DNA from: JAHELQ01 sp965603365
GTDB lineage: Bacteria; Acidobacteriota; Aminicenantia; UBA2199
DNA: 13,941 nucleotides
Direction: 5' to 3'
Assembly: GCA_965603365.1 (NCBI GenBank)
Contig: CBFDCR010000105.1
Coordinates: 1 to 13,941, forward strand
The position numbers were made by a program, and so were the translations under genes. The notes beneath the pieces are model-generated. The model made no database searches. It had not been told where the DNA came from and worked only from the letters and a program-made list of their open reading frames with translations. This document shows, one piece after another, positions 5,346-12,627 of this stretch; position 1 is the stretch's first letter; every line of letters starts with the position of its first letter.

Positions 5346-6075
5346 AGATAAATTGCCCGTTGAAGTTCTTTTCCTTTTAAAAAGGATTACAAACAAGAGA
5401 GCAAAAATTGTAATCGATCATATCTTAGAGCACGGCTCTATCACAACAGAAGACCTTGAAAAAAAATACGGGTATAATCACCCGCCAAGAGCTGCCAGGG
5501 ATGTAAGAGAAGCCGGTATCCCTTTGATCACTTTCCGGGTCAAGTCGAGTGATGGGCGCAGTATCGCTGCATACAAATTTGATGATTTAACAAAGATAAA
5601 CAAGGGAAAGTTAAAAGGGCGTATCTCAATTCCTAAATATTTTAAGAATAATCTTTTAAAACGTCATGACAATGAGTGCCGTATTTGCTGTTATAAATTC
5701 GCCGGAAGATATTTGCAAGTGGATCACAAGATTCCTTACGAGATCATTGGCGACACTCCGGAGGGCGACAGGAAAACCGAGGACTATATGCTTCTATGCA
5801 GTTCTTGTAATAGAGCAAAATCCTGGTCTTGCGAACATTGTGAAAACTGGGAGAGAATAAAAGATTTGGAATTATGTAAAACTTGCTATTGGGGTTCACC
5901 GGAAGATTATTCTCACATTGCGCTTAAAAATGTCCGAAGAATAGACCTGATTTGGGATGAGGAAGAAATTTCAGAGCATGAATACTTCAAAAAAAAAGCC
6001 GAACAAGATCATATACAACTCTCTGCATATATAAAAAAACTCCTGGGAGAGATATATAGTCGATACAATTTTTAG
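5338..6075 (+). CDS. HNH restriction endonuclease, partner of the D12 methyltransferase
   Basis: A 245-residue protein. Residues 1-80 look like a winged-helix DNA-binding part (RAKIVIDHILEHGSITTEDL, then PRAARDVREAGIPLITFRV). Residues 110-161 form an HNH nuclease: zinc pair C114xxC117, catalytic LQVDHKIPYE with D129/H130, then LLCSSCNRAK with C154xxC157 and N158. A second putative zinc site follows, C165xxC168 and C180xxC183 in CKTCYWGSPEDY. HNH type II enzymes such as NlaIII show a broadly similar layout of HNH plus extra Cys pairs, as far as I recall. It should cut unmethylated target DNA. ATG 5338 overlaps the methyltransferase stop by 8 bases, coupling synthesis after methylation. The TAG at 6073-6075 directly abuts repeat copy B. 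Confidence 0.88.
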   Translation: MPEDKLPVEVLFLLKRITNKRAKIVIDHILEHGSITTEDLEKKYGYNHPPRAARDVREAGIPLITFRVKSSDGRSIAAYKFDDLTKINKGKLKGRISIPKYFKNNLLKRHDNECRICCYKFAGRYLQVDHKIPYEIIGDTPEGDRKTEDYMLLCSSCNRAKSWSCEHCENWERIKDLELCKTCYWGSPEDYSHIALKNVRRIDLIWDEEEISEHEYFKKKAEQDHIQLSAYIKKLLGEIYSRYNF

Positions 6076-6229
6076 GGACATCAAAAGGGGCAGGAAGACC
6101 GAAATAGACTACCTCAACGGCGCCATCGTGCGCCTGGCCGACTACTACAACATCCCGGTCCCGGTCAACCGCTTCGTAGTAAACCTCATCAAAGCCCTCG
6201 AATCCCCCCCTCCCACACCAATAGGGTAG
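6076..6229 (+). repeat. 154-bp direct repeat, copy B (orphan 3' end of KPR gene)
   Basis: Second copy of the KPR 3' end (see 4034-4187). It begins on the first base after the endonuclease stop and carries the KPR stop codon at 6227-6229. It has no 5' part and is not translated as KPR. It is followed by the region that presumably always lay downstream of the KPR gene (T-rich stretch, then the exported-protein gene). Confidence 0.95.
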
Positions 6230-6293
6230 AATTTTTTTGTTTTTTATACTACTATACTATTGTTAACTTTAAACAAAAAGAGGAGTGTGTGGG

Positions 6294-7046
6294 ATGAATA
6301 AAGTGATATGTGTTTTGTCTTTGGTTTTAATAGTGGCCTGGGCTGCTGCCCTGGGTGCGGACGAAGGGAGGTGGACCGTCGACCTGGAGGGAGGGGTGGT
6401 GGTACCGGGGTATAACGATGTCCAGGTGCCCAATGAGACCGGTACCCGTTTCTCATTAAAAGACGATCTAAAAATAGACAATAAGATCTATTACCGGCTG
6501 CGTCTCGGTGTCCGAATCGGGCAAAGACACGGCCTCTCCCTGCTGTATGCCCCCCTGACCCTGAATGCCGGCGGCGTGCTGGCCCAACCGGTGACCTTCG
6601 AAGGGGTCGGCTTCGGTGCCGGCTCTGCCGTGGATGCCCTCTATCGTTTTAATTCCTACCGCCTCACCTACCGCTACCGGTTGGTGGGCACCCCCAACTT
6701 GAACCTGTGGCTGGGGTTGACCGCCAAGATACGGGATGCCGAGATCAGCCTCTCCAGCGGTGCCTTGAAGTCCACTAAGACCAACGTGGGCTTTGTCCCC
6801 CTGCTGCACCTATATCTGAAATGGAAGTGGACGAAGCGGTGGGGATTTATTTTCGAGGCCGATGCCTTAGCCGCCAAACAGGGACGGGCCGAAGATGTGT
6901 CGGCCGCTATTTTTTACAACATCGGCCCCAATTGGGCCCTGAAGACCGGCTACCGGCTGGTGGAGGGGGGCGCCGATGTGGACGAAGTCTACAACTTTGC
7001 CCTCATCAACTACTGGTACGCCGGTATCCTGATCCACCTACCCTAA
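6294..7046 (+). CDS. Exported beta-rich, outer-membrane-like protein
   Basis: A 250-residue protein with an N-terminal signal peptide: MNK, then hydrophobic VICVLSLVLIVAWAAALG, with cleavage likely after the ALGA region. The mature part alternates short amphipathic strands, for example KIYYRLRLGVRIG, GLSLLYAPLTL, YRLTYRYRLV, LNLWLGLTAKIR, LLHLYLKWKWTK and ALKTGYRLVEGG. It ends in YWYAGILIHLP, as expected for a small outer-membrane beta-barrel; family unknown. AGGAG (6281-6285) 8 bases before the ATG chooses 6294 over the upstream GTG at 6285. Candidate -10 boxes TATACT lie at 6245 and 6253 without a good -35. The PEP carboxylase gene follows after 48 bp. Confidence 0.7.
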   Translation: MNKVICVLSLVLIVAWAAALGADEGRWTVDLEGGVVVPGYNDVQVPNETGTRFSLKDDLKIDNKIYYRLRLGVRIGQRHGLSLLYAPLTLNAGGVLAQPVTFEGVGFGAGSAVDALYRFNSYRLTYRYRLVGTPNLNLWLGLTAKIRDAEISLSSGALKSTKTNVGFVPLLHLYLKWKWTKRWGFIFEADALAAKQGRAEDVSAAIFYNIGPNWALKTGYRLVEGGADVDEVYNFALINYWYAGILIHLP

Positions 7047-7094
7047 GACCGGAATAGAGGAATATTGTAAAACGAGTTTTTTAAGGAGGAGACA

Positions 7095-9443
7095 ATGCCG
7101 GATATGCCGCCGATACACAGCCAGGTCAATGTGTGCGCCACCCTGCTGGGCGAGGCCATTACCCACACCCATGGGAAAGATGCCCTGACTCTGGCTGAAG
7201 ACCTGCGAAAACAAGCGGCTCAAGCCAGGGGCATGGAGGAGAAAGAAGCCGTAAAACAGTTGTTTCGCCTATTGGAGTACATCGGGGATTTATCCCCCGA
7301 ACAAACCTTGTGGGTGGCTAAAGCGTTTTCTATTTACCTGGTGCTGATCAATGCCTGTGAAAATGCTTATCGCACATCACGGCTGAAATTAACGATAGGC
7401 CAGGGAGCGCCTCCATTGAGGGGATGTTTAATATATGTACTTACCGCCCATCCCACAGAGATTCGTTCTGCTCCGAGTATTTCACTCATTCGCCGCATAA
7501 CCGGGGTATTGACCGGTTGGTTCTCCCGCGGCGCGGATAAACCTCCTTTACCGGATGAAGAAAAAGAACTGTCGGCATTGATCAGGTTAATGTGGCAATT
7601 CGGCATTCACAAAGACAGCCCGGTAACCCCGACAGAAGAGGTGGATCACATCGCCGGTCAATTCAGTGACAAAATTCTGGCCGAGATTCTAAGCCTGCGG
7701 CGCCGCGGCGCGGACTTGCGGTTCCGAACCTGGGCCGGGGGCGACAAAGACGGCCACCCGGGAATTAATGCCACTACGCTGCATACCTCCTTCAGGAGAA
7801 CCCGCCAACGGTTCTATCAATTTTTCGATAACCGCCTCACCTCAATCAAAGGAGACCTGCAGCGGTTAGGTGAAGAAATTACCCATAAGCTAAAACAAGT
7901 GGAAAGATCCCTGGTGGATGTACGGCATGTTACTGTCGGAGATGGGATTCGTATGAACACCCTGCACCGCACCGTACTGTCACTTTCACAACAGGTTAAG
8001 TCCATACTGGGAGAACTCCCGTTAATGTTGGTGGAGATGTTAGACTTACTGGACCTTTTCCCGGGGATGGTTCTACCGGTGGAACTGCGTGAAGAGTCCA
8101 CCGTATTCCTTGACTTGCAGCGAAAAAGAGCCATTGGCACCATAGGGAAAATGCTGCGTAAAGCCAATCAAATTGCCGAAGGCGGTGAATTGCGTCATTA
8201 CGTCCAGGGCCTGATTATCAGCATGTCCCGCACTGTTACGGATTTTGACGCTGCCCTGGATGTTGTCGACAGGACCATAGGCAGGGGGAAAATTCCTATT
8301 ATTCCCCTGTTTGAGCGGGGAGAAGACCTGGATGCAGCCCCGGCAACGATTGATCTGGTGTTACAAAAGCATTTACCCGGTTTATATAAAGCCCCGGGAA
8401 AACCTCAAAAGTTTGAAATTATGGTGGGCTACTCTGACACGGCCAAGCGTATGGGGGCCTTTGCCAGCCGCAGACGTATCTTTCACGGCATGCACCAACT
8501 GACGAAAGTGTGCAGGAAATATAAACTGGACCCTATTTTTTTCCATGGTGCCGGGGGGTCTGTTACCCGGGGCGGCGGGTCCATTCAAGAACAATTTGCC
8601 GCCTGGCCGTTAGAAGCACGGAAGGTAATCAAGCTTACCGTGCAGGGAGAAATGGTGGACCGCACCATGGCCACTCCTGAGATATTTCGTCGCAATGTGG
8701 AACGTCTCCTGTCCACCGCCCAATCCTTGACTACCAGGACCGGCACGTTGAAGCGCACCATCCTGGATGAATTGGCGGCTATTTCCGCTGAAGCCTTTGA
8801 GGGTCTGATCAATGATAAACGTTTCCGTCGCTTTATGGTCCAGGCCACCCCGTATCCTGACTTGTGCGTATTGTATCTTGGATCACGCCCTTCCCATCGT
8901 CCGGGCAAAAAGCCAGACGCTGATCTGGGTTCTTTACGGGCCATTCCCTGGGTACTGTGTTTCACCCAGGGACGTCTGCTGGTGCCCTCCTGGTATGGTG
9001 TCGGTACTGCATTTGCACGACTTCGTCAAGACCCGCAAAAACTGGAGGCACTCAAAAAAGCGTTTGAATCGGATATGGCTTTCAGGGGATTTGTTAAACT
9101 CATGGGTTTTTCGCTGGCAAAAGGAGACCGGGCCGTGTTTACCTTTTTTGCGGATGCGCTGACAAAAGAACCGGAACTAAAAGTCGTCAAGGAAGAATTG
9201 CTCGGTGAAGAGAAACGGGTTTCAGAGATGGTGACCGCCTTATCCGGGCAGGATAATTATTTATGGTTTCGACCCTGGCTTTCTCAGAGTATTCTTCTCC
9301 GGGGCAGTACCATTCATCCATTGTCGGTGATTGAAGTGGCTGCCTTGCGCAACCGGCATCAAAATATAGAAAGACCCTACAATGAAGAATTACTGCGCAT
9401 ATCTATTGCCGGTACAGCCGTAGGCATGCTAACCACCGGCTAG
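7095..9443 (+). CDS. ppc: Phosphoenolpyruvate carboxylase, divergent bacterial type
   Basis: A 782-residue enzyme expected to form oxaloacetate from PEP and bicarbonate, replenishing the TCA cycle. Family landmarks in order: LTAHPTE (catalytic H119), WAGGDKDGHPG, LPVELREES (R332), IPLFERGEDL (metal-binding E407), VGYSDTAKRMG (D448, K451), FHGAGGSVTRGGGS (H484, R492), TVQGEMV, YLGSRP, LRAIPW (R615), TQGRLLVPSW (R627), and the C-terminal TG end. It is about 100 residues shorter than the E. coli enzyme (883). Two oddities: the glycine loop normally reads FHGRGG, so the Arg equivalent to E. coli R581 is Ala486, and after LTAHPTE the usual Arg-rich stretch is IRSAP. Strong ribosome-binding site AGGAGG (7084-7089), 5 bases from the ATG. 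Probably co-transcribed with the exported-protein gene. Confidence 0.9.
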   Translation: MPDMPPIHSQVNVCATLLGEAITHTHGKDALTLAEDLRKQAAQARGMEEKEAVKQLFRLLEYIGDLSPEQTLWVAKAFSIYLVLINACENAYRTSRLKLTIGQGAPPLRGCLIYVLTAHPTEIRSAPSISLIRRITGVLTGWFSRGADKPPLPDEEKELSALIRLMWQFGIHKDSPVTPTEEVDHIAGQFSDKILAEILSLRRRGADLRFRTWAGGDKDGHPGINATTLHTSFRRTRQRFYQFFDNRLTSIKGDLQRLGEEITHKLKQVERSLVDVRHVTVGDGIRMNTLHRTVLSLSQQVKSILGELPLMLVEMLDLLDLFPGMVLPVELREESTVFLDLQRKRAIGTIGKMLRKANQIAEGGELRHYVQGLIISMSRTVTDFDAALDVVDRTIGRGKIPIIPLFERGEDLDAAPATIDLVLQKHLPGLYKAPGKPQKFEIMVGYSDTAKRMGAFASRRRIFHGMHQLTKVCRKYKLDPIFFHGAGGSVTRGGGSIQEQFAAWPLEARKVIKLTVQGEMVDRTMATPEIFRRNVERLLSTAQSLTTRTGTLKRTILDELAAISAEAFEGLINDKRFRRFMVQATPYPDLCVLYLGSRPSHRPGKKPDADLGSLRAIPWVLCFTQGRLLVPSWYGVGTAFARLRQDPQKLEALKKAFESDMAFRGFVKLMGFSLAKGDRAVFTFFADALTKEPELKVVKEELLGEEKRVSEMVTALSGQDNYLWFRPWLSQSILLRGSTIHPLSVIEVAALRNRHQNIERPYNEELLRISIAGTAVGMLTTG

Positions 9444-9454
9444 GACCCTGTCCG

Positions 9455-10869
9455 AGAATTCAAATAAATGGGGGCGCGTTGCTGGGCACAGAGACAGGAC
9501 TGGCCCGGTTTGACGGGGTCGATTTCGATGTGTTTGACCACGAAAACACGCCGGCGCTGTACAAAGACTTGATTCTTCACCTGATGGTTGACCGCAGCGG
9601 GGTATTGCATATCAGTACCCGGGGAGGCGGCCTGTTTCTCTTGAAGAATGGGAAAACTGTCGGATAATATCGTGATGTGCATCAACGAAGACGATGAAGG
9701 TACATTATGGATAGGTACCTACGGCGGTGGATTAAACCGTCTCCAGGATGGAAAATTTATCCGCATCAGTAAAGAAGAGGGATTGCCTGACGATACCGTC
9801 TACTGTATCCTTGAAGACCGAAAACACTTTTTATGGATGAGTTCTAACCGGGGTATATTCTATATTAAGCCCAGGGAAATTGAAGATTTTGCCAGGGGAA
9901 AATCAAAGCCATTAAGCCACCGTATTTGGCAAAGAGGATGGTATGAAGAGTATCGAGTGCAACGGCGGCAATCAGCCTGCCGGCTGGCAATCGCAAGACG
10001 GCAGGATCTGGTTCCCCACTACACATGGGGTCTCTGTCATTGACCCGGACAACCTTATGGTAAATACCCTGCCGCCCCCGGGACAGGTTAAGAAGATTGT
10101 TATCGATGGTAAACATTATGCTGCCGGTAAAAGAATCGATGTGCCGCCGGGAAAGGGTAATGTGACTATCTACTATACAGCCCCCAGCTTCATTGTACCG
10201 GAAAGAATACTATTTAAATATAAACTGGAAGGAGTGGATAAAGAGTGGGTGGAGGCCGGAAATTCCCGTATCGCCGGGTACAGAGACATTCATCCCGGTT
10301 CCTATCGTTTCCGGGTCATCGCCTGCAACAACGACGGTATATGGAACAACAGCGGTGCTTCTTTCGAGTTTTTGCTGCGGCACAAGTTTTACCAGATCCT
10401 GCCTTTTAAGATCGGGCTGCCTCTCTTTGTCCTTGTTATTATTTTTCTTTTTTACTGTTCCGTAAGAAAATATATGTCTTTTCGAAGACTGAGAAAAAAA
10501 TATAAAAGCTCATCCTTAGGCCCGGAAGAAGCCGGTGAATTCCTGCGGAAGATACTCCATTGTATAGAAGTTGAAAAAGTCTATAGAGACGAAAAAATCT
10601 CGTTAGAATCCCTGTCGAAGAAATTGAAAATTAGCCCCCGAAACCTTTCGCGGGTCATCAATGAACGCCTGCAAAAGAACTTCTATGAACTTATCAATCA
10701 TTACAGGGTCAAGGAAGCCCAGGAAATGCTGACCTCGCCTGAGAAGCGGCATACGTCGATCATTAAAATCGGATATGAAGTCGGTTTTAATTCCAAGAGT
10801 GCTTTTAACCGGGGATTCAAGAAATTCGCAAAAATAACCCCCTCCCAATTCAGGAAGAAACACCGGTAG
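9455..10869 (+). pseudogene. Decayed Reg_prop/Y_Y_Y/TM/AraC hybrid regulator
   Basis: Three + frames together encode the C-terminal half of a one-component or hybrid sensor. About 9479-9660 has beta-propeller (Reg_prop) repeats (LGTETGLARFDGVDF, STRGGGLFLLKNGK). About 9652-9923 continues them (LSDNIVMCINEDDEGTLWIG). About 9925-10869 has the last blade (DGMKSIECNGGNQPAGW), a Y_Y_Y domain (FKYKLEGVDKEW to FRVIACNNDGIW), one membrane helix (FKIGLPLFVLVIIFLFYC) and an AraC-type HTH ending ITPSQFRKKHR. Relatives run to 800-1000+ residues, so much of the N-terminus is missing. Frameshift 1, near 9655, joins LKNGK to LSDN with a linker lost. Frameshift 2, near 9924, looks like one extra A, since without it HRFGKEDGM is restored. 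No ribosome-binding site or start is visible. The AraC part might still be made from an internal start. Confidence 0.8.
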
Positions 10870-11009
10870 AAACCCAGGTGGTCGAGGGGTCACTGGCCCC
10901 CTTCGGACGGGAGATTGCCCATTTTTGGGACTTTGACCTGAATCTACGAACAGTATCGGACATACGATTGGATTTATTCGGGATCTTGCATTTTTTCTGT
11001 GCTGAAAAC

Positions 11010-11038
11010 TTGACTGTTAAACTTGAATTCATTACTAT
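11010..11038 (+). promoter_or_regulatory. Promoter candidate for the membrane-protein gene
   Basis: TTGACT at 11010-11015, a 17-bp spacer and TACTAT at 11033-11038, followed by a leader of about 45 nt and a strong GAGGAGGT ribosome-binding site (11078-11085). Confidence 0.5.
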
Positions 11039-11090
11039 TAAGATGAGTATTTTTAAGCAATTTGCCCGATTTGTTTTGAGGAGGTTGTGA

Positions 11091-11990
11091 ATGGTTATCG
11101 ATCCACCTGGCGTGCAGCCGGAAATCAAGCACGATACCCTTCGTTTCATCGGTTACTCTCTGCTGGCCGGCTTTTTGCTGCCCATTGTTTTGTCCGGTTT
11201 CGGGGTGACTAAAATTTTGTTCATCAACATCACCCTGTTGGGAAAGGGCAGTTTGTTTCAAACGTTGATGCTCATCCATCCCCTGCTGGCCGGGATTGTG
11301 GCCCTGTTAATCGGCGGGCGTGTCCTGGACTTGAAGCGTCCCATCACCCTGCTTTTCCTGGGTTTGCTTCCCATTCTCCTGATCCTGGGGGATGACCTGA
11401 TCTCGGTCAGTCTCCGGGTTTTGAGGTTTCAGACCACCCCCATTATTCTCCTGGTTCTCTCCCTGATCAGCCTGTATGCCGGTTCCCTGCATTTTTCCAG
11501 GACCGGCAGTTCATCGGGCAAATGGCTTGCCGTCATCTCTGCCGGTGTATTTATGCTTGTTTCGGTCGTACCGGTGACCGGGGCCAAACCGGTATTCTTC
11601 TCCTTCTTTGATTTGTTAAAAATGGGACGGATCTCCGGTCGTTTCACCTGGTTGGGACTGGTCCTGATTGGTGTATTTGTCTGCTACATGTATGCCGCGC
11701 TGACGGCCTTTATAAATTTAAAAGATCCCCCCACCGCCGACCAGACCTCGGCCCGGGCGGCAAAGGTGGTGCTGCTGGGTTCCTGGGTCATACCCACAGC
11801 TCTCTTTTTAATCAGCCTGAGCGGGAATTTGTTCACGGTTCTGTTCCTTTACCTGAAATTTACCCTGTGGATCGGCGGCATACTGGGACTCATCGGCTGG
11901 GCCCTACTGGACCTGCTCGAGCAACTGGAACCCACTACCCAGACCGGCGCCCAGTTGTTAAATAATTTCAATAAACCCACCAATCCTTAG
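11091..11990 (+). CDS. Polytopic membrane protein of unknown function
   Basis: A 299-residue protein with about eight hydrophobic segments, for example FIGYSLLAGFLLPIVLSGFG, LMLIHPLLAGIVALLIGG, ITLLFLGLLPILLIL, IILLVLSLISLYAGSL, WLAVISAGVFMLVSVVPV, WLGLVLIGVFVCYMYAALTA, VVLLGSWVIPTALFLISL and FTLWIGGILGLIGWALLDLL. Loops are short; the N-terminus is soluble and the C-terminus is polar (LEQLEPTTQTGAQLL). There is no signature I can tie to a transporter or enzyme family. GAGGAGGT sits 5 bases before the ATG, so the start is secure. It stands alone, with its own promoter candidate upstream and a repeat-rich spacer downstream. Confidence 0.75.
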   Translation: MVIDPPGVQPEIKHDTLRFIGYSLLAGFLLPIVLSGFGVTKILFINITLLGKGSLFQTLMLIHPLLAGIVALLIGGRVLDLKRPITLLFLGLLPILLILGDDLISVSLRVLRFQTTPIILLVLSLISLYAGSLHFSRTGSSSGKWLAVISAGVFMLVSVVPVTGAKPVFFSFFDLLKMGRISGRFTWLGLVLIGVFVCYMYAALTAFINLKDPPTADQTSARAAKVVLLGSWVIPTALFLISLSGNLFTVLFLYLKFTLWIGGILGLIGWALLDLLEQLEPTTQTGAQLLNNFNKPTNP

Positions 11991-12042
11991 AAATCTTAAC
12001 ATATTCATTTTGCAATTTGCATTAAAAACGGGTCAAAAGGGT

Positions 12043-12252
12043 GTGATTTCGGAGCCCGAAGGGTCGCGATCGGAGCTCGAAGGGTCAACATCGGAGCCCA
12101 AAGGGTCGCGATCGGAGCTCGAAGGGTCGATATCGGGGCAAAAAGGATCGATATCGGACCCCTCTAGGGGTGATATCGGAGCCAAAAGGGTCAACATCGG
12201 AGCTCGAGGGGTCGCGATAGGAGCTCGGGGCTGTGATTTCGGAAGCCTTTCA
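12043..12252. repeat. 21-bp tandem repeat array (about 10 units)
   Basis: Units of 20-23 bp, mostly 21. 12064-12084 and 12106-12126 are identical (TCGCGATCGGAGCTCGAAGG plus a final G). Variants begin TCAACATCGGAGCCCAAAGG (12085), TCGATATCGGGGCAAAAAGG (12127) and TCAACATCGGAGCTCGAGGG (12191). Most units carry palindromic hexamers such as TCGCGA, GAGCTC or GATATC. Multiples of 3 keep frames open on both strands (heptad peptides such as GSRSELE), but there is no ribosome-binding site or other sign of a gene. Confidence 0.9.
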
Positions 12253-12388
12253 ATGACAACCACACCTTTTATTACCGTATTACTATAATTGGTTCATGCG
12301 CGTGAAGGAAATATCGCCGAGAACGGGAGCATTACACATTGCAAATGGCAAAACAGCCATTGCAAAATGCCAAACATTCGCTTAAAAG

Positions 12389-12469
12389 AGATGGAATAGT
12401 GGAATATTGGAATGATGGAAAGATGGAAAGATGGAAAGATGTAAAAATGGAAAGATGTAAAAAATAGAT
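12389..12469. repeat. Short tandem repeat (GATGGAAA)n with variants
   Basis: Three adjacent exact GATGGAAA units (12414-12437), preceded by variants of TGGAATATTGGAA and followed by ATGGAAAGATGTAAAA variants. A low-complexity tract prone to slippage. Confidence 0.8.
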
Positions 12470-12477
12470 GGGTGTAG

Positions 12478-12497
12478 GGGGCGCAGATCTGCGCCCC
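12478..12497. repeat. 20-bp perfect palindrome
   Basis: GGGGCGCAGATCTGCGCCCC reads the same on both strands. A half-site (GGGGGCGCAG) occurs near 1550. It is probably a small dispersed palindromic element; there is no T-run, so terminator function is doubtful. Confidence 0.85.
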
Positions 12498-12577
12498 TTA
12501 TAGCAGAGTTTTCTGCCTGACCCCTTTCGCCTTTGTAAATCGTATTTGTGATTGGCAGTGAAGAGTGAAGAATTTTC

Positions 12578-12607
12578 TTGACTTTTGCCGCCGGTTTTTA
12601 ATAAAAT
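12578..12607 (+). promoter_or_regulatory. Promoter candidate of the NACHT gene
   Basis: TTGACT at 12578-12583, an 18-bp spacer and TAAAAT at 12602-12607. The expected start is near 12614, just ahead of the AGGGG ribosome-binding site (12617-12621) and the ATG at 12628. Confidence 0.5.
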
Positions 12608-12627
12608 GGAATTTTTAGGGGAAAAAT

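Larger units (their letters stand above)
12253..12577. other. Repeat-rich spacer before the NACHT gene
   Basis: No gene recognised. It contains an imperfect direct repeat CATTGCAAATGGCAAAA (12337-12353) and CATTGCAAAATGCCAAA (12358-12374), an 8-bp GATGGAAA microsatellite-like run (about 12389-12469), a 20-bp perfect palindrome (12478-12497) and an inverted copy of the GGGGTCAGGCA dispersed element (12514-12530). Confidence 0.6.

Noticed and set aside
10878..10902. Terminator after the AraC-type regulator
   Set aside because: The AGGGG/CCCCT stem is only 5 bp and no T-run follows.
12043..12252. CRISPR array
   Set aside because: Units are contiguous 21-bp repeats with no unique spacers of constant length, and no cas genes are nearby.
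12010..12288. Protein-coding heptad-repeat gene over the 21-bp array
   Set aside because: Frames are open on both strands simply because the period is a multiple of 3. There is no ribosome-binding site, no recognisable fold and unequal unit lengths (20-23 bp).
12006..12369. Inverted repeat CATTTTGCAA / TTGCAAAATG as the ends of a mobile element around the array
   Set aside because: It is only 10 bp in AT-rich DNA, with no target-site duplication and no transposase. Chance is likely.
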